Assembly: GCA_001801485.1 (NCBI GenBank)
Contig: MGXV01000020.1
Span: 56,689-120,688, forward strand
Direction of reading: 5' to 3'
Length of the DNA: 64,000 bases
DNA from: Gammaproteobacteria bacterium RIFCSPHIGHO2_12_FULL_37_14
GTDB taxonomy: Bacteria > Pseudomonadota > Gammaproteobacteria > DSM-16500
In this document: in pieces, positions 54,356 through 63,651 of the stretch
Layout of the letters: each line of letters starts with the position of its first letter
How positions within the stretch are numbered: the stretch's first letter is position 1
The notes under the pieces: model-generated
What the model saw: the letters and a program-made list of their open reading frames with translations, nothing else
Told to the model about the DNA's origin: nothing
The model's database searches: none
Translations under genes and position numbers: made by a program

Positions 54356-55606
54356 CTATTGACTCACCACCTTCACTTCTGGAAGAGGAATAACAAATAT
54401 TCCACCTTGATCAAGAAATTTCTGATGCTTCTTAATAATTAAGTCTGCGTATTGCCAAGCTAGAATGATAATACAATCAGGATTTTTTTCATAAATCACT
54501 TCTGAAGGAATAACTGGAAAGTGATGGCCTGGGCTGAAACGTCCCTGCTTAATTGGATTGTCATCTATCATATAATCAAGATAAGGCCCTAACTCAAATT
54601 GATAAACAGTCGTAGTGACAGGAGTTGACGCACCATAACCTACAATCGTCTTTCCTTTTTCTCGTAGGTCATTTAATACTTCTGTTAAATCATTTTGAAT
54701 TTTATCTAAATTAGTCACAAAGTTTTTAAATGTATCTACCCTATCTAGTTTCATTTTCTTTTCAAGCTCGATCAAGGTTTCAACAATAGGCTCAACTTTC
54801 CTATTAGAGGTAGTAAGTTTAGCAAAGCCGCGTATTGACCCGCCCTTAGTATCAATTCGCTGAACATTAAACAAGCACATTCCGTGCTTATTTAAAAAAC
54901 TTTCTAAAGGAGCAATTCGATGATGACACACATGCTCGTGATAAATAGTATCAAATACATTTTTCTGAATCATATCTACTAAATACGAAACCTCAAAAAC
55001 AAATATTCCCTCGGGAGATAATAAATGTCGAACCCCTTCAATTAGGTCAATCATATTATCAACGTGAGCAAAAACATTGTTCGCCGCAACTATTTCAGCA
55101 GAGCCATATTGTGCTTTCACGCTTTTCGCTATATCAGATGTAAAAAAAGTAGGTATCGTTTCTAGGCCACGCTTAGTTGCCTTAAGTGCAATCTCTTTCG
55201 CAGGGTCTATACCTAGCACTCTCATGCCATGATCTTTAAAAGCATTAAGCAGTGACCCATCATTACTGCCAATTTCAACAACTAAGGAATCTTTAGGGCA
55301 GTTGACGAGATTCACGACTTCATCAGCATAACGCTTAAAATGAGCTACTAAGCCAGGTGAAGTTGAGGTGCTATAAATATAATTTCCAAATAAAACTTGT
55401 GGATCAATAACATCAAGTAGTTGTAGATGACTACATTCTTTACATAAGTGTAAACTGAGGGGATAACTCAGTTGCTCAATCGATAGCTCTTCTTTTGTCA
55501 CATAAGCGTCCCCAATCGGAGAGGCTCGCATTGGCAGTGCTAATTCTAAATCAGGACTTTCACACAATCTGCAATTGGTACGATTACGAGTAATAGCAAG
55601 AGTCAT
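54356..55606 (-). CDS. zinc-ribbon SAM sugar C-methyltransferase (NovU/TylC3 type)
   Basis: The 416-residue three-part protein starts with a zinc ribbon (CRLCESPD ... CKECSHLQL). A SAM domain follows (VVEIGSNDGSLLNAF, GIDPAKEI), then a C-terminal NAD-like domain (TIVGYGASTPVTTT, IDDNPIKQGRFSPG). IYHEHVCHH is the catalytic Tyr-His-Glu-His block of the C-3 methyltransferases such as TcaB9. Such enzymes methylate a 4-keto-6-deoxy sugar at C3. It is the first of three related genes in 54-60 kb. Confidence 0.87.
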   Translation of the reverse strand: MTLAITRNRTNCRLCESPDLELALPMRASPIGDAYVTKEELSIEQLSYPLSLHLCKECSHLQLLDVIDPQVLFGNYIYSTSTSPGLVAHFKRYADEVVNLVNCPKDSLVVEIGSNDGSLLNAFKDHGMRVLGIDPAKEIALKATKRGLETIPTFFTSDIAKSVKAQYGSAEIVAANNVFAHVDNMIDLIEGVRHLLSPEGIFVFEVSYLVDMIQKNVFDTIYHEHVCHHRIAPLESFLNKHGMCLFNVQRIDTKGGSIRGFAKLTTSNRKVEPIVETLIELEKKMKLDRVDTFKNFVTNLDKIQNDLTEVLNDLREKGKTIVGYGASTPVTTTVYQFELGPYLDYMIDDNPIKQGRFSPGHHFPVIPSEVIYEKNPDCIIILAWQYADLIIKKHQKFLDQGGIFVIPLPEVKVVSQ

Positions 55607-55633
55607 ATTTTTAGTTCCACAATTAAATTAATA

Positions 55634-56383
55634 TTATGTTAAATTCATTGCCAGAGTTTCATGAGCCACAACAGATAGCCCTCCATCAACCACAATATTT
55701 TGTCCGGAAATAAACGAAGCTTTATCACTGCATAAAAATGAAATAACATTAGCCACATCTTCCGATGTACACATCCTTCTTAGAGGAATAATTTGTTGAT
55801 AGAGTTCATTCATCTTCTTATTATCTTCCATATAATATTTTCGTGATTCTTCTTTCATAAAACCAATTGGAGACACTCCATTAACCCGAATTCCGTAGGA
55901 GCCCAGCTCTGCTGCATAATACTTAACCATGTGATTAATCCCCGCTTTTGCAATAGAATAACTGAGTGGCTGAGTATTATTAGCAAAATTACCTGCAACT
56001 GAACTAACCATGACAATCGAAGAAGTGACATTAGGATCAGTATCAAATTTATCTTTTAGATGATTAATAATTTTTCTTGTTGCATTAAGACCGACTTCTA
56101 AATCTCCACTCCAACAGTCTTCCTCGCCTCTGAAGCGTTGCAGAAAAATCAAGTTATGAATTTTCCCTAGCATATCTATAATGTTAGACAACTCTTGGAG
56201 AAACGAACTTTCATCCATAAGATTCGCTTTAAAATATAAGGTATCTTTTATATCTTTATCACATTCTTTGGGCCCATTTCTCGCCAAAACAAAAAGCCTG
56301 TGGCCTTCGTCACTTAAATTTCTTACAACAACTCTTCCCAATCCTTTTGTGCCGCCAATAATGATCGTCCGTTTCTGGTTCAT
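55634..56383 (-). CDS. SDR oxidoreductase
   Basis: The product is about 249 residues from the ATG at 56383, which overlaps the upstream stop as ATGA (the frame is open to 56476 but that part is noise). It has TIIIGGTKGLGRVVV, VMVSSVAGNFA, the catalytic YSIAKAGINHMVK and SFISGQNIVVDGG. The usual NNAG is replaced by FLQRF. It is a classical SDR that probably reduces a keto sugar made in this cluster. Confidence 0.82.
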   Translation of the reverse strand: MNQKRTIIIGGTKGLGRVVVRNLSDEGHRLFVLARNGPKECDKDIKDTLYFKANLMDESSFLQELSNIIDMLGKIHNLIFLQRFRGEEDCWSGDLEVGLNATRKIINHLKDKFDTDPNVTSSIVMVSSVAGNFANNTQPLSYSIAKAGINHMVKYYAAELGSYGIRVNGVSPIGFMKEESRKYYMEDNKKMNELYQQIIPLRRMCTSEDVANVISFLCSDKASFISGQNIVVDGGLSVVAHETLAMNLT

Positions 56384-56931
56384 ATAATTGAATCCGTTTG
56401 ATTTAATTTTATCCTGCTTTCTAAATCCAGCAAAAACGTACTTACGTTTTCTAGTGCGGCTTGTGGGGGCGACCAAGATGCATAAACAGTATCTTCTTTA
56501 TTAAAAGGCCCATTCGTTGTTTCATGAAAAACCACAAGCTCTGTGTGTAAAAATAAAGTATGGAAATGAGGAGCCAGCAACCGATAAAAAAAACACTTGC
56601 CAGAGGTGGGGCTTCCCATGGGAATGATTTCTCGAATATTTCCTGTTTCATCAAAAATGATAACATCGAGTAATCCTTCTATTATATGAAACGACTCACT
56701 TTTATTGGCATGTTTATGCGGTCTAATATAACTTCCTTTTGCAATTACAATTAACATTTCATGTAAATGATCAGATGAATTCTTGTGCGCACAAATCCTT
56801 ATTCTTTTGTCCGGAGAATTTATCACTTTCTCTTTAAGTGTAGAAATATCTTTAAAATCAACTTTCACAATATCTGAATTAGGAGCATATACACTTTCGC
56901 TGAGCTGTGTCCACTTCATACGATGTGTCAT
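56380..56931 (-). CDS. WbuC-family cupin
   Basis: The 183-residue protein has a cupin fold with HKHANKSESFHIIEG (two His and the Glu of the metal site) and a later LLAPHFHTLFL. These features place it in the WbuC cupin metalloprotein family, often found with O-antigen genes. Its function is undescribed; an isomerase or epimerase role is guessed. It is closely packed between the SDR (ATGA overlap) and the second zinc-ribbon gene. WbuC usually goes with WbuB, which here is 44 kb away. Confidence 0.78.
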   Translation of the reverse strand: MTHRMKWTQLSESVYAPNSDIVKVDFKDISTLKEKVINSPDKRIRICAHKNSSDHLHEMLIVIAKGSYIRPHKHANKSESFHIIEGLLDVIIFDETGNIREIIPMGSPTSGKCFFYRLLAPHFHTLFLHTELVVFHETTNGPFNKEDTVYASWSPPQAALENVSTFLLDLESRIKLNQTDSII

Positions 56932-58151
56932 TAATTAGTTAACTCTCTTGATTTTAATGCATAGTCACTAGTTGAAAAAATTGAAAAAAACTTTCCGCCA
57001 CGAGCAAGAAAATCTTTTTTATGATTAATTACTTTTCTTTCACTTTCAGGGCTAAGACTCAATAAGCACACTTTTATTTTCCTTTCCTCTAGCAGTGTTG
57101 AAGGAAAAATTGGCAATTTAGACCCCGGCATAAACATACCACTTTTATTTGGATGATCATCTATTACAAAGTCAATCAAATCTGCTAATTGAAGGAGATT
57201 GATAAAATGGCAGGCTAAATGACCTGCTCCAAGCAACGCAATCTTGCTTTCTTGACGATAATGGGAAAGTATCTCTTTATACCAGCTGCTTCGTTCTGTG
57301 AGCATTTTTGCATAATGAAAGGCTCGCTGGCTTTCATCTTCTAAAAGAAAACCATCCCTGCTCAAAAATGAAGGTTGCCGATTTCCATCAGGAATTCTTG
57401 CAATAATAACCATAGAATTTTCCATGGTATATGGATAGATGTCTAATGAATGAACCTCAAAGCCGCCCATTTCAAGACACTTGATAAAACTATAAGGGGT
57501 AAAGTAAAAAACATGCTCTTCCCACAAAATACTATAATCACAAGCTCTTAAAGGTGTAGTTACATCAGGTACTTCAAAAACGACATATCCATCTGATTGA
57601 ACCATAGACTGCAGTGCTGTCATAAATTGCAAAGGATCATGTGCGTGCTCAAGAATATAACGAGCAATGACGACATTAGGTCGCCCTCTACTCTTAACAA
57701 CTTTTTCGATTTTTTCCAGTGTTACATTTTTTTGTATTGTTTCAACATTAGCAAAATCCAGATGAACACCTAAATCTTCTCCTAAGCTTAATTGCCAGGT
57801 ATGGGTAAATCCTTTTTGCCTTAAACGGGTTAATAATGATGTTTCTTGCCCACTGATTCCGCAAATAGTTGATTCACTGGTAACGCCTGGTAATTGACTT
57901 AATATTTCAGCTACACGGTCTAGATGGCCTTCTGGTTCTTGGTAACGAATCCAATCAAAACGCGGCACAGCCTCTTCACAGGATACAGGATTAATTAATT
58001 GAATTAATCCACATGAATGACAATATCCTAGAAGAAGAGGGTGTAGAAATTCCTCTTGATCCGGTGACGATAAAAAACGGTTACTAAGTGGTTGTGAGCC
58101 GAAATCTAATAACATTTCAACCGACGAATGTTGACAAACATAACAAATCAT
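56931..58151 (-). CDS. zinc-ribbon methyltransferase-like protein with altered SAM motif
   Basis: The product is about 406 residues from the ATG at 58151 (TGATG junction with the upstream gene). It has the zinc ribbon (CYVCQHSS ... YCHSCGLIQL), YILEHAHDP, ILWEEHVFYF and a C-terminal LLGAGHLACHF domain as in its two neighbours. The SAM-binding loop, however, reads TICGISGQETSLLTRL instead of EIGxNDGxLL. The acidic residue and part of the glycine pattern are missing. It may bind SAM poorly or act as a non-catalytic partner. Confidence 0.75.
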   Translation of the reverse strand: MICYVCQHSSVEMLLDFGSQPLSNRFLSSPDQEEFLHPLLLGYCHSCGLIQLINPVSCEEAVPRFDWIRYQEPEGHLDRVAEILSQLPGVTSESTICGISGQETSLLTRLRQKGFTHTWQLSLGEDLGVHLDFANVETIQKNVTLEKIEKVVKSRGRPNVVIARYILEHAHDPLQFMTALQSMVQSDGYVVFEVPDVTTPLRACDYSILWEEHVFYFTPYSFIKCLEMGGFEVHSLDIYPYTMENSMVIIARIPDGNRQPSFLSRDGFLLEDESQRAFHYAKMLTERSSWYKEILSHYRQESKIALLGAGHLACHFINLLQLADLIDFVIDDHPNKSGMFMPGSKLPIFPSTLLEERKIKVCLLSLSPESERKVINHKKDFLARGGKFFSIFSTSDYALKSRELTN

Positions 58152-58900
58152 CACTGCAATACCATCGTGATTTCTGCGCTAATACGCGTCTCTTTTCCAT
58201 GATTCACAGAACCTCCGTGCAGTAACCTTTCATTGAAGATAATCAGCCTTCCTGACTCTGTTGGAACCAATATAGTATCTAATGCATCTACATCTTCAGC
58301 AATACAAGGCCTCACGACACCTTCCTTTTCTACTGCATTATATTTCCAATTTCTTGTATGGGAGTTTGGCACCACAATAAGACCATTCCTATTAGGTTCT
58401 GTATTAATTGCCAGCCAAATTTTAACTGTTGTTGTTCCAGGTGGAAACATGCCGTACTCACCTGCTAAATTATGAAACCATTTATCCGCATGTAGAGGTC
58501 CCACATCAGAGGCAACACCCGGCCTAACCAAGCGCCAATAGATCTCCTCTTCTCCCTCTGTAACGACATTTTCGTTAACAACGCTAGATATAGAAAAGGA
58601 TCCAAATTCTTTTTGTAAGTCTTTAATAAAACGAAACTCTTTTATCACATCTACCGTTTTTTGAGGCAATGAGCGCCATCTTTTTTGCCATAATTCAGCA
58701 TGATTGACTTGATCAGAAAAATAATGGTAGTTCTGGATTCCTTCTTTAATAAAGCTATCGACAAACCCTGGATACTGATTGGCAATTCTCGTTAGCCACT
58801 GCTCATAAATGGCTTGCCGAAAAAAAGATAACTCAACTGCACTGAGACAAATATCTGTTGAATATCCCGGCTCTCCAAAAACCTGCTCCCTCACACTCAT
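58151..58900 (-). CDS. PhyH-like Fe(II)/2-oxoglutarate oxygenase
   Basis: The 249-residue protein has GPLHADKWFHNLAG (HxD), VWLAIN-like KIWLAINTEP, VVPNSHTRNW and the distal RLLHGGSVN with TRISAE (His and the 2-oxoglutarate Arg). It is an oxygenase of the PhyH kind, with an intact facial triad, unlike the HxE form at 48 kb. It lies between two zinc-ribbon methyltransferase genes, so a sugar substrate is likely. Confidence 0.78.
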   Translation of the reverse strand: MSVREQVFGEPGYSTDICLSAVELSFFRQAIYEQWLTRIANQYPGFVDSFIKEGIQNYHYFSDQVNHAELWQKRWRSLPQKTVDVIKEFRFIKDLQKEFGSFSISSVVNENVVTEGEEEIYWRLVRPGVASDVGPLHADKWFHNLAGEYGMFPPGTTTVKIWLAINTEPNRNGLIVVPNSHTRNWKYNAVEKEGVVRPCIAEDVDALDTILVPTESGRLIIFNERLLHGGSVNHGKETRISAEITMVLQ

Positions 58901-58963
58901 GATTTAGGCCTCATTCACGATTGATAGCTGCAATAGTTTTGTCACCAGTAGCAGAAAATGTAT

Positions 58964-60211
58964 TTAAGAATACGAAAAATATTCATCTTGCTTTGTGTTG
59001 GCTATTAAATTTCTCCAAAATGGTATCAGTCTATTGCTAGGTGGCAATATCGAATAAAAAGTCAACTTTCCTTCAGACCAGCTGATATGCTTATTAATAA
59101 CCGTTTGCTCATTTTCAGTATTAACGCCCATTAGGCAAACATCAATATTATGTTTTTGCAAAAAATCACTAGAAAATACTTCTAAGCAAGAGCCAGGCAT
59201 AAATAAGTGTTGCTTCTCAACTTGATCATCGACAACAAATTCAATATATTTTTCAATCCCCGTGAAATTAACCAAAGTGGCCGTCCTATTTCCAGCGCCA
59301 TATAAGGAAATCTTTTTCCCTTGAGCTACTAATTTCGCTAAAAAGTCATTAATGTTTGCTTTAAATTCACTCAGAAAGTTAGCGTAATTCAATATTTTTT
59401 GTTTTAATATGTCATTTTTATAGCGCGCAACATTTTTTAGGCTAGCATTGTTATTATTGACACATTGACCAATAACAATCTGTCCAACGCCAGAAAATAA
59501 AAATCTTTCAAAATGAATTTCTTCAACGCCTATACTATGTAGAAAATAATTCAGTGTTTCCTTTGAAAAATAATTAACATGCTCCTCCCAGAGGGAATAA
59601 TCATAGGTATTAAGATTGCTTTGAAAGTCCGGCACTTCTATAATAATAATCGAACCGGGTGAAATTACTTTTCGCAGCGCATTTCTAAACCCTGTTAAAT
59701 TAGGTATATGCTCTAGAACCTGCCTAAGAATAATTAAGTCGCATTTTCCATATTGATTTACATACTCACCCGCACTTTGTTCATTGAAAAAATCTTGAAT
59801 GATATTAATCCCTTTCTGTTTAGCCAAGAGACATGCATCTTCTGTTGGCTCGATGCCAGTCAGATTAGAGTATCCTAAATCCTTTAATACCTTCAAAAAA
59901 ACGCCGTCATTACAGCCTATTTCCAATATTTTAGCATTTTTATTAACATGGCATGATTGTATTAGTTCGATAAGACGTGGAACATGTGGATGAAACTTCC
60001 AACTACTTACTGTGACATAATTTTTATAGAGAATATTCGGAGAAATGGGTTGTGCAATAAATACATGATGACAATCTTCGCAATGAACGAGCTCGAATGG
60101 GTACGATTCTCTATGCTCTAACTTTGTTTTCATGTACTGATGTGCAATCGGAAATCGACCAAAATCAATTAAAATCTTACTATTTTCCGAAAGACACAAG
60201 TTGCAATTCAT
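58964..60211 (-). CDS. zinc-ribbon SAM sugar C-methyltransferase
   Basis: The 415-residue protein starts NCNLCLSENSKILIDFG, with a second CxxC (HCEDCHHVF). SAM domain motifs are KILEIGCNDGVFLKVL and TGIEPTED, with RQVLEHIPNL, LWEEHVNYFS and a C-terminal ISLYGAGNRTAT and VVDDQVEKQHLFMPG. It has the same three-part build as the genes at 54 and 57 kb, with an intact SAM loop. It likely methylates carbon or oxygen on a keto sugar. It lies 3 bp from the transketolase C subunit. Confidence 0.85.
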   Translation of the reverse strand: MNCNLCLSENSKILIDFGRFPIAHQYMKTKLEHRESYPFELVHCEDCHHVFIAQPISPNILYKNYVTVSSWKFHPHVPRLIELIQSCHVNKNAKILEIGCNDGVFLKVLKDLGYSNLTGIEPTEDACLLAKQKGINIIQDFFNEQSAGEYVNQYGKCDLIILRQVLEHIPNLTGFRNALRKVISPGSIIIIEVPDFQSNLNTYDYSLWEEHVNYFSKETLNYFLHSIGVEEIHFERFLFSGVGQIVIGQCVNNNNASLKNVARYKNDILKQKILNYANFLSEFKANINDFLAKLVAQGKKISLYGAGNRTATLVNFTGIEKYIEFVVDDQVEKQHLFMPGSCLEVFSSDFLQKHNIDVCLMGVNTENEQTVINKHISWSEGKLTFYSILPPSNRLIPFWRNLIANTKQDEYFSYS

Positions 60212-60214
60212 CGC

Positions 60215-61153
60215 TTAATCCCCATGCTCCATGCGTAACAATTTTTTTTGTATATGACATTGAATGTCACCTGGATCCATCCCATAAAACTTAATTAAGC
60301 TCTCTTGAGAACCGTAGTGCTCAGAGAAACAATCAGGCAACCCTAAGCGTAATATGGCTGGCATAGCGTATTGGCGATCCAAGAATGCGTCAATTATCGC
60401 ACTTCCAAGTCCACCAATTTTATTATGCTCTTCTAAAGCCACAAGTAATTTTACGTTTTTACTCTGCTCAACTATAGTTTCAATATCAAGTGGTTTAACT
60501 GTATGTGCATTTAAAATACCGCATTGAATACCATGGTTATCTAATAGCTCTGCCGCCAACATAGCGCGATGAACCATCGGGCCCATTGTAACAATAAGAA
60601 CTTCACCTGGTTCACGTAATAGAATGGCTTTGCCTATTTTACAAGGATAATCGTCTCTTGAAACAATAGGCTCGCCTCCTTTTGAAACCCGGATATAAAC
60701 TGGGCCTTTTATATCTGCGCTTTGCATCATGAGACGCTCCATCTCATTAGCGTCAGAGGCTACTAAAATGGTCATATTCGGAAGAAGACGCATCAAACCA
60801 ATATCATCAGTCGCAAGATGCGTTGGGCCTAGTGGTGCATAAACGAGCCCACCACCATTACCAATTAAACGCACTGGCAAATTAGAAAGGCACAAATCTA
60901 TTGCTATTTGCTCATAGCAACGCCGTGTAATAAAGGTTGCAATCGTATTAACATAAGGAATATATCCTTCCTTCGCAAGTCCAGCGGCCATGCCAATAAT
61001 ATGTGCCTCCGAAATACCTTCCATGAAAAAGCGCTCTGGCATTTCATTTTTGAATTCATCTAATGTGCCTGCACCTAAATCCGACCCAATATAAATGATT
61101 CTGTTATCACGCTTAGCCAAACGATAAACACAATTTAAACTAGTAACTCGCAC
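60215..61153 (-). CDS. transketolase-like, C-terminal (beta) subunit
   Basis: The 312-residue protein matches the pyrimidine-binding and C-terminal domains of transketolase: IIYIGSDLGAG, ERFFMEGISEAHIIGMAAGLA (catalytic Glu in the GISEAH block), FITRRCYEQIAIDL and VLIVTMGPMVHRAML. The start is GTG at 61153, nine bases after GGAG, inside the end of the N subunit gene (19-bp overlap). Paired with the N subunit it forms one ThDP enzyme that moves a two-carbon ketol unit. Confidence 0.85.
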   Translation of the reverse strand: MRVTSLNCVYRLAKRDNRIIYIGSDLGAGTLDEFKNEMPERFFMEGISEAHIIGMAAGLAKEGYIPYVNTIATFITRRCYEQIAIDLCLSNLPVRLIGNGGGLVYAPLGPTHLATDDIGLMRLLPNMTILVASDANEMERLMMQSADIKGPVYIRVSKGGEPIVSRDDYPCKIGKAILLREPGEVLIVTMGPMVHRAMLAAELLDNHGIQCGILNAHTVKPLDIETIVEQSKNVKLLVALEEHNKIGGLGSAIIDAFLDRQYAMPAILRLGLPDCFSEHYGSQESLIKFYGMDPGDIQCHIQKKLLRMEHGD

Positions 61154-62004
61154 TCATTCATCTCCATTGTTAATGCATCTTGAATTCCTGCGATTTCATC
61201 CATGTCTAATTTTGACTTATGGTGCCATTTGGCGTTATCTTCTGCGAGTTTCAATCCTTTACCTTTAACTGTGTGGCAGATTACAACGTTGGGTTTGCCA
61301 GATTCATAAGAAATATCACGAAATATCGTCTTTAGCGCAGAAACATCATGCCCATTGACTTCAACCACATTAAACCCAAAGCTCTGCCACTTACCCGATA
61401 ATGGCTCTAGATTAAGCACTTCATTCAATGGCCCATAAGATTGCATCTTATTATAATCGATGATGGCTGTTAAATTAGATAGTTGATGTTTCCCCGCAGA
61501 CAATGCCGATTCCCAAACAGAACCTTCATTAATTTCACCATCGCCCATAATAACAAAGACTTTGCTTTTTCGTTTTTGAATTTTTGCAGCAATAGCCATC
61601 CCGACCCCTACCGCTAACCCATGCCCCAAAGAGCCTGTTGACATCTCAACGCCTGGCACTTTGGGCTCGGGATGTCCGCCCAATATTGAGTCAAACTGAC
61701 AGAAACTATCTAGCTCACCTCTAGGGAAAAACTTTTTATCCGCTAAAATAGCATATAGGGCTAAGCAGCCGTGGCCTTTGCTCAAAATACACCTATCTCT
61801 ATTTATCCACTGCGGGTCATCAGCCTTAAATTGTAGAACATCATCATACAACACTCTAACTATTTCAACTAAGGAAAGTGCCGAGCCAACATGCCCACGT
61901 CCTGCGGCTTTTAACGCACGAAACACTAATAAACGCAACTCCCAAGCGCGTTGATCTAGCTTGATATTGAGCGCTTCTTCATGCCACTGATTTACAATAG
62001 ACAC
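61135..62004 (-). CDS. transketolase-like, N-terminal (alpha) subunit
   Basis: The 289-residue ThDP-binding half has GRGHVGSALSLVEIV, ILSKGHGCLALYA, GSLGHGLAVGVGMA and GDGEINEGSVWES with the Asn about 27 residues on (YNKM), the ThDP-magnesium motif. The start is GTG at 62004 with AGGAG eight bases upstream. A split transketolase in a polysaccharide locus suggests synthesis of a branched or chain-extended sugar, not central metabolism. Confidence 0.87.
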   Translation of the reverse strand: MSIVNQWHEEALNIKLDQRAWELRLLVFRALKAAGRGHVGSALSLVEIVRVLYDDVLQFKADDPQWINRDRCILSKGHGCLALYAILADKKFFPRGELDSFCQFDSILGGHPEPKVPGVEMSTGSLGHGLAVGVGMAIAAKIQKRKSKVFVIMGDGEINEGSVWESALSAGKHQLSNLTAIIDYNKMQSYGPLNEVLNLEPLSGKWQSFGFNVVEVNGHDVSALKTIFRDISYESGKPNVVICHTVKGKGLKLAEDNAKWHHKSKLDMDEIAGIQDALTMEMNECELLV

Positions 62005-62015
62005 TGATTTATCTC

Positions 62016-63020
62016 CTAATGAAGAGACAACGAAACATTCCGTAGAAATTGCTGCGCTCTTTTAAATTGGAACTCACATCGCTCTCGATATTCACTCAGC
62101 AATACTGCGCCAGCGTGAACTCGTCTTTGCCATAAACTTGGGATGAATTCGTTTAACAAAATTAACGTCCACGATAGGCCAATTAATGGAAATAAAGTAT
62201 TAAATCTGGATTGAAAATGAGAATCCGTTGAAAATATCTCAACCATAGATGTTTCAAAATAAGTCTTTTGTTCTCTTGTTAAATTCATAGCAGGATGCCA
62301 TAAAAAATGGGCAAGCATCGCAGCAGGATCGTCCCATCCAAAATATTCGAAGTCTAAAAAAAATATTTTTTTCCCTACCTTAATCGCGTTGTGAAATCCA
62401 AAATCGGAGGGGCTTAAAATAGAATATTTATATGAAAGAGAGCTTTCAATATTCGTATTACTGTTCTTCAATTTTATTAAAACCTTATCCAAAGAAGGTT
62501 TGTAATGTTCCTCTAGAAAGGTTTGCAATACATCTGCACTCGAGTCGTTACTCAAACGAGCTAAACGACGTTCTAATTGATTGATGACACTCACCACGCT
62601 CAATGCATTATCAGCTGCTGGCTGAAGAATCTTGGCTTCTGGTAAGCTTGAATATTTTTTTAACCTTTGAATAAAAGAAAGAACCGACCGCAAATCTGTT
62701 TTGGTGGTAGATATTGGTTTCACTCCTTCAATCCACTCATATAAAGCATAAGCACTAGCCTCATCGCTAGCAATAGGTCTGGGGATGCTACTTTCCCCTT
62801 GGGCACTAAGAAACGATAGACCGCCATACTCGCGATCCAAGCGAAGCCTATCAGCTTGAACATTAATATTGTATAGCTTTAATGCAGCAACACGCCCATC
62901 GGCACAATTCACTTTATAAATTTGATTATTACCTCCACCAGCTACAGGGTGAAACACGACCTTTGGCGTTTGTAGCTGATCTTTAATTTTTCTTTCCACC
63001 TCCAACGATATTGGGCTCAT
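62016..63020 (-). CDS. aminoglycoside/choline-kinase-like phosphotransferase
   Basis: The 334-residue protein has a kinase-like small lobe (HPVAGGGNNQIYKV, AALKLYN), ALYEWIEG, the catalytic SPSDFGFHNAI (Asp and Asn kept; the usual HGD is PSD) and the metal site FLDFEYFGWDDP. APH-type kinases phosphorylate sugars, choline or ethanolamine. It lies between the HAD gene and the transketolase pair and may phosphorylate the sugar precursor of that module. Confidence 0.78.
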   Translation of the reverse strand: MSPISLEVERKIKDQLQTPKVVFHPVAGGGNNQIYKVNCADGRVAALKLYNINVQADRLRLDREYGGLSFLSAQGESSIPRPIASDEASAYALYEWIEGVKPISTTKTDLRSVLSFIQRLKKYSSLPEAKILQPAADNALSVVSVINQLERRLARLSNDSSADVLQTFLEEHYKPSLDKVLIKLKNSNTNIESSLSYKYSILSPSDFGFHNAIKVGKKIFFLDFEYFGWDDPAAMLAHFLWHPAMNLTREQKTYFETSMVEIFSTDSHFQSRFNTLFPLIGLSWTLILLNEFIPSLWQRRVHAGAVLLSEYRERCEFQFKRAQQFLRNVSLSLH

Positions 63021-63031
63021 CTATATGATAC

Positions 63032-63640
63032 TCACGGAAAAATTTTTTGAGTAACCTCATCCCATACCAAACAATGTTCAATTTTGCCATGATGATTTTG
63101 ATTTTTTTCTTTATTCAATAGATAGGTTTTGACAGATTGTGGAAAATCATCTCGTATAAAAATATCGATTAAGTCATCAATAAAAAGAGTGCACCCCAGC
63201 GCAGTGATACGCGCAATTTTTTCTTCTTGTGTTAGCTCAAAAAAAATATCATTTTTATTGAATGATAACGTTGCATCAAAAAATCCATTGACTTCCATCC
63301 ATTTTAAAGCGGCCTTTCGTAAATCTATTTTATCTGGATCATAATGACCATATTCCGTTTTATGGCTTACAATAACAGTCTTAATTTTATTATGGCGGCA
63401 TAACTGAATAAAATGAATGAACCCCGGCATAATTTTTGCATAGTTCATACCCTTGCCATAAACATAACCCTGAAGACGCATCCATTGTTCATGCCCCTCT
63501 GGCTGTAATCGCAAATGTTCTCGCAATTCTGTTTTCGTTCCCCGAAACTGCGAGTTAATAAGTCCTCTTTCAAGTGCAAGAGAATAAAATGCATCACCAT
63601 AATCGATAATAGTGTGGTCTAAATCTATGCCAATTAACAC
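63032..63640 (-). CDS. HAD-family phosphatase
   Basis: The 202-residue protein starts LIGIDLDHTIIDYGDAFY, giving HAD motif I (DLDHT), then TVIVSHKTEYGHY (motif II), a Lys near 145 and ALGCTLFIDDLIDIF (motif IV). It is a small-molecule phosphatase type, soluble. The start appears to be GTG at 63640. It may remove a phosphate in the same pathway as the neighbouring kinase. Confidence 0.78.
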   Translation of the reverse strand: MLIGIDLDHTIIDYGDAFYSLALERGLINSQFRGTKTELREHLRLQPEGHEQWMRLQGYVYGKGMNYAKIMPGFIHFIQLCRHNKIKTVIVSHKTEYGHYDPDKIDLRKAALKWMEVNGFFDATLSFNKNDIFFELTQEEKIARITALGCTLFIDDLIDIFIRDDFPQSVKTYLLNKEKNQNHHGKIEHCLVWDEVTQKIFP

Positions 63641-63651
63641 CCTTAGAAACC

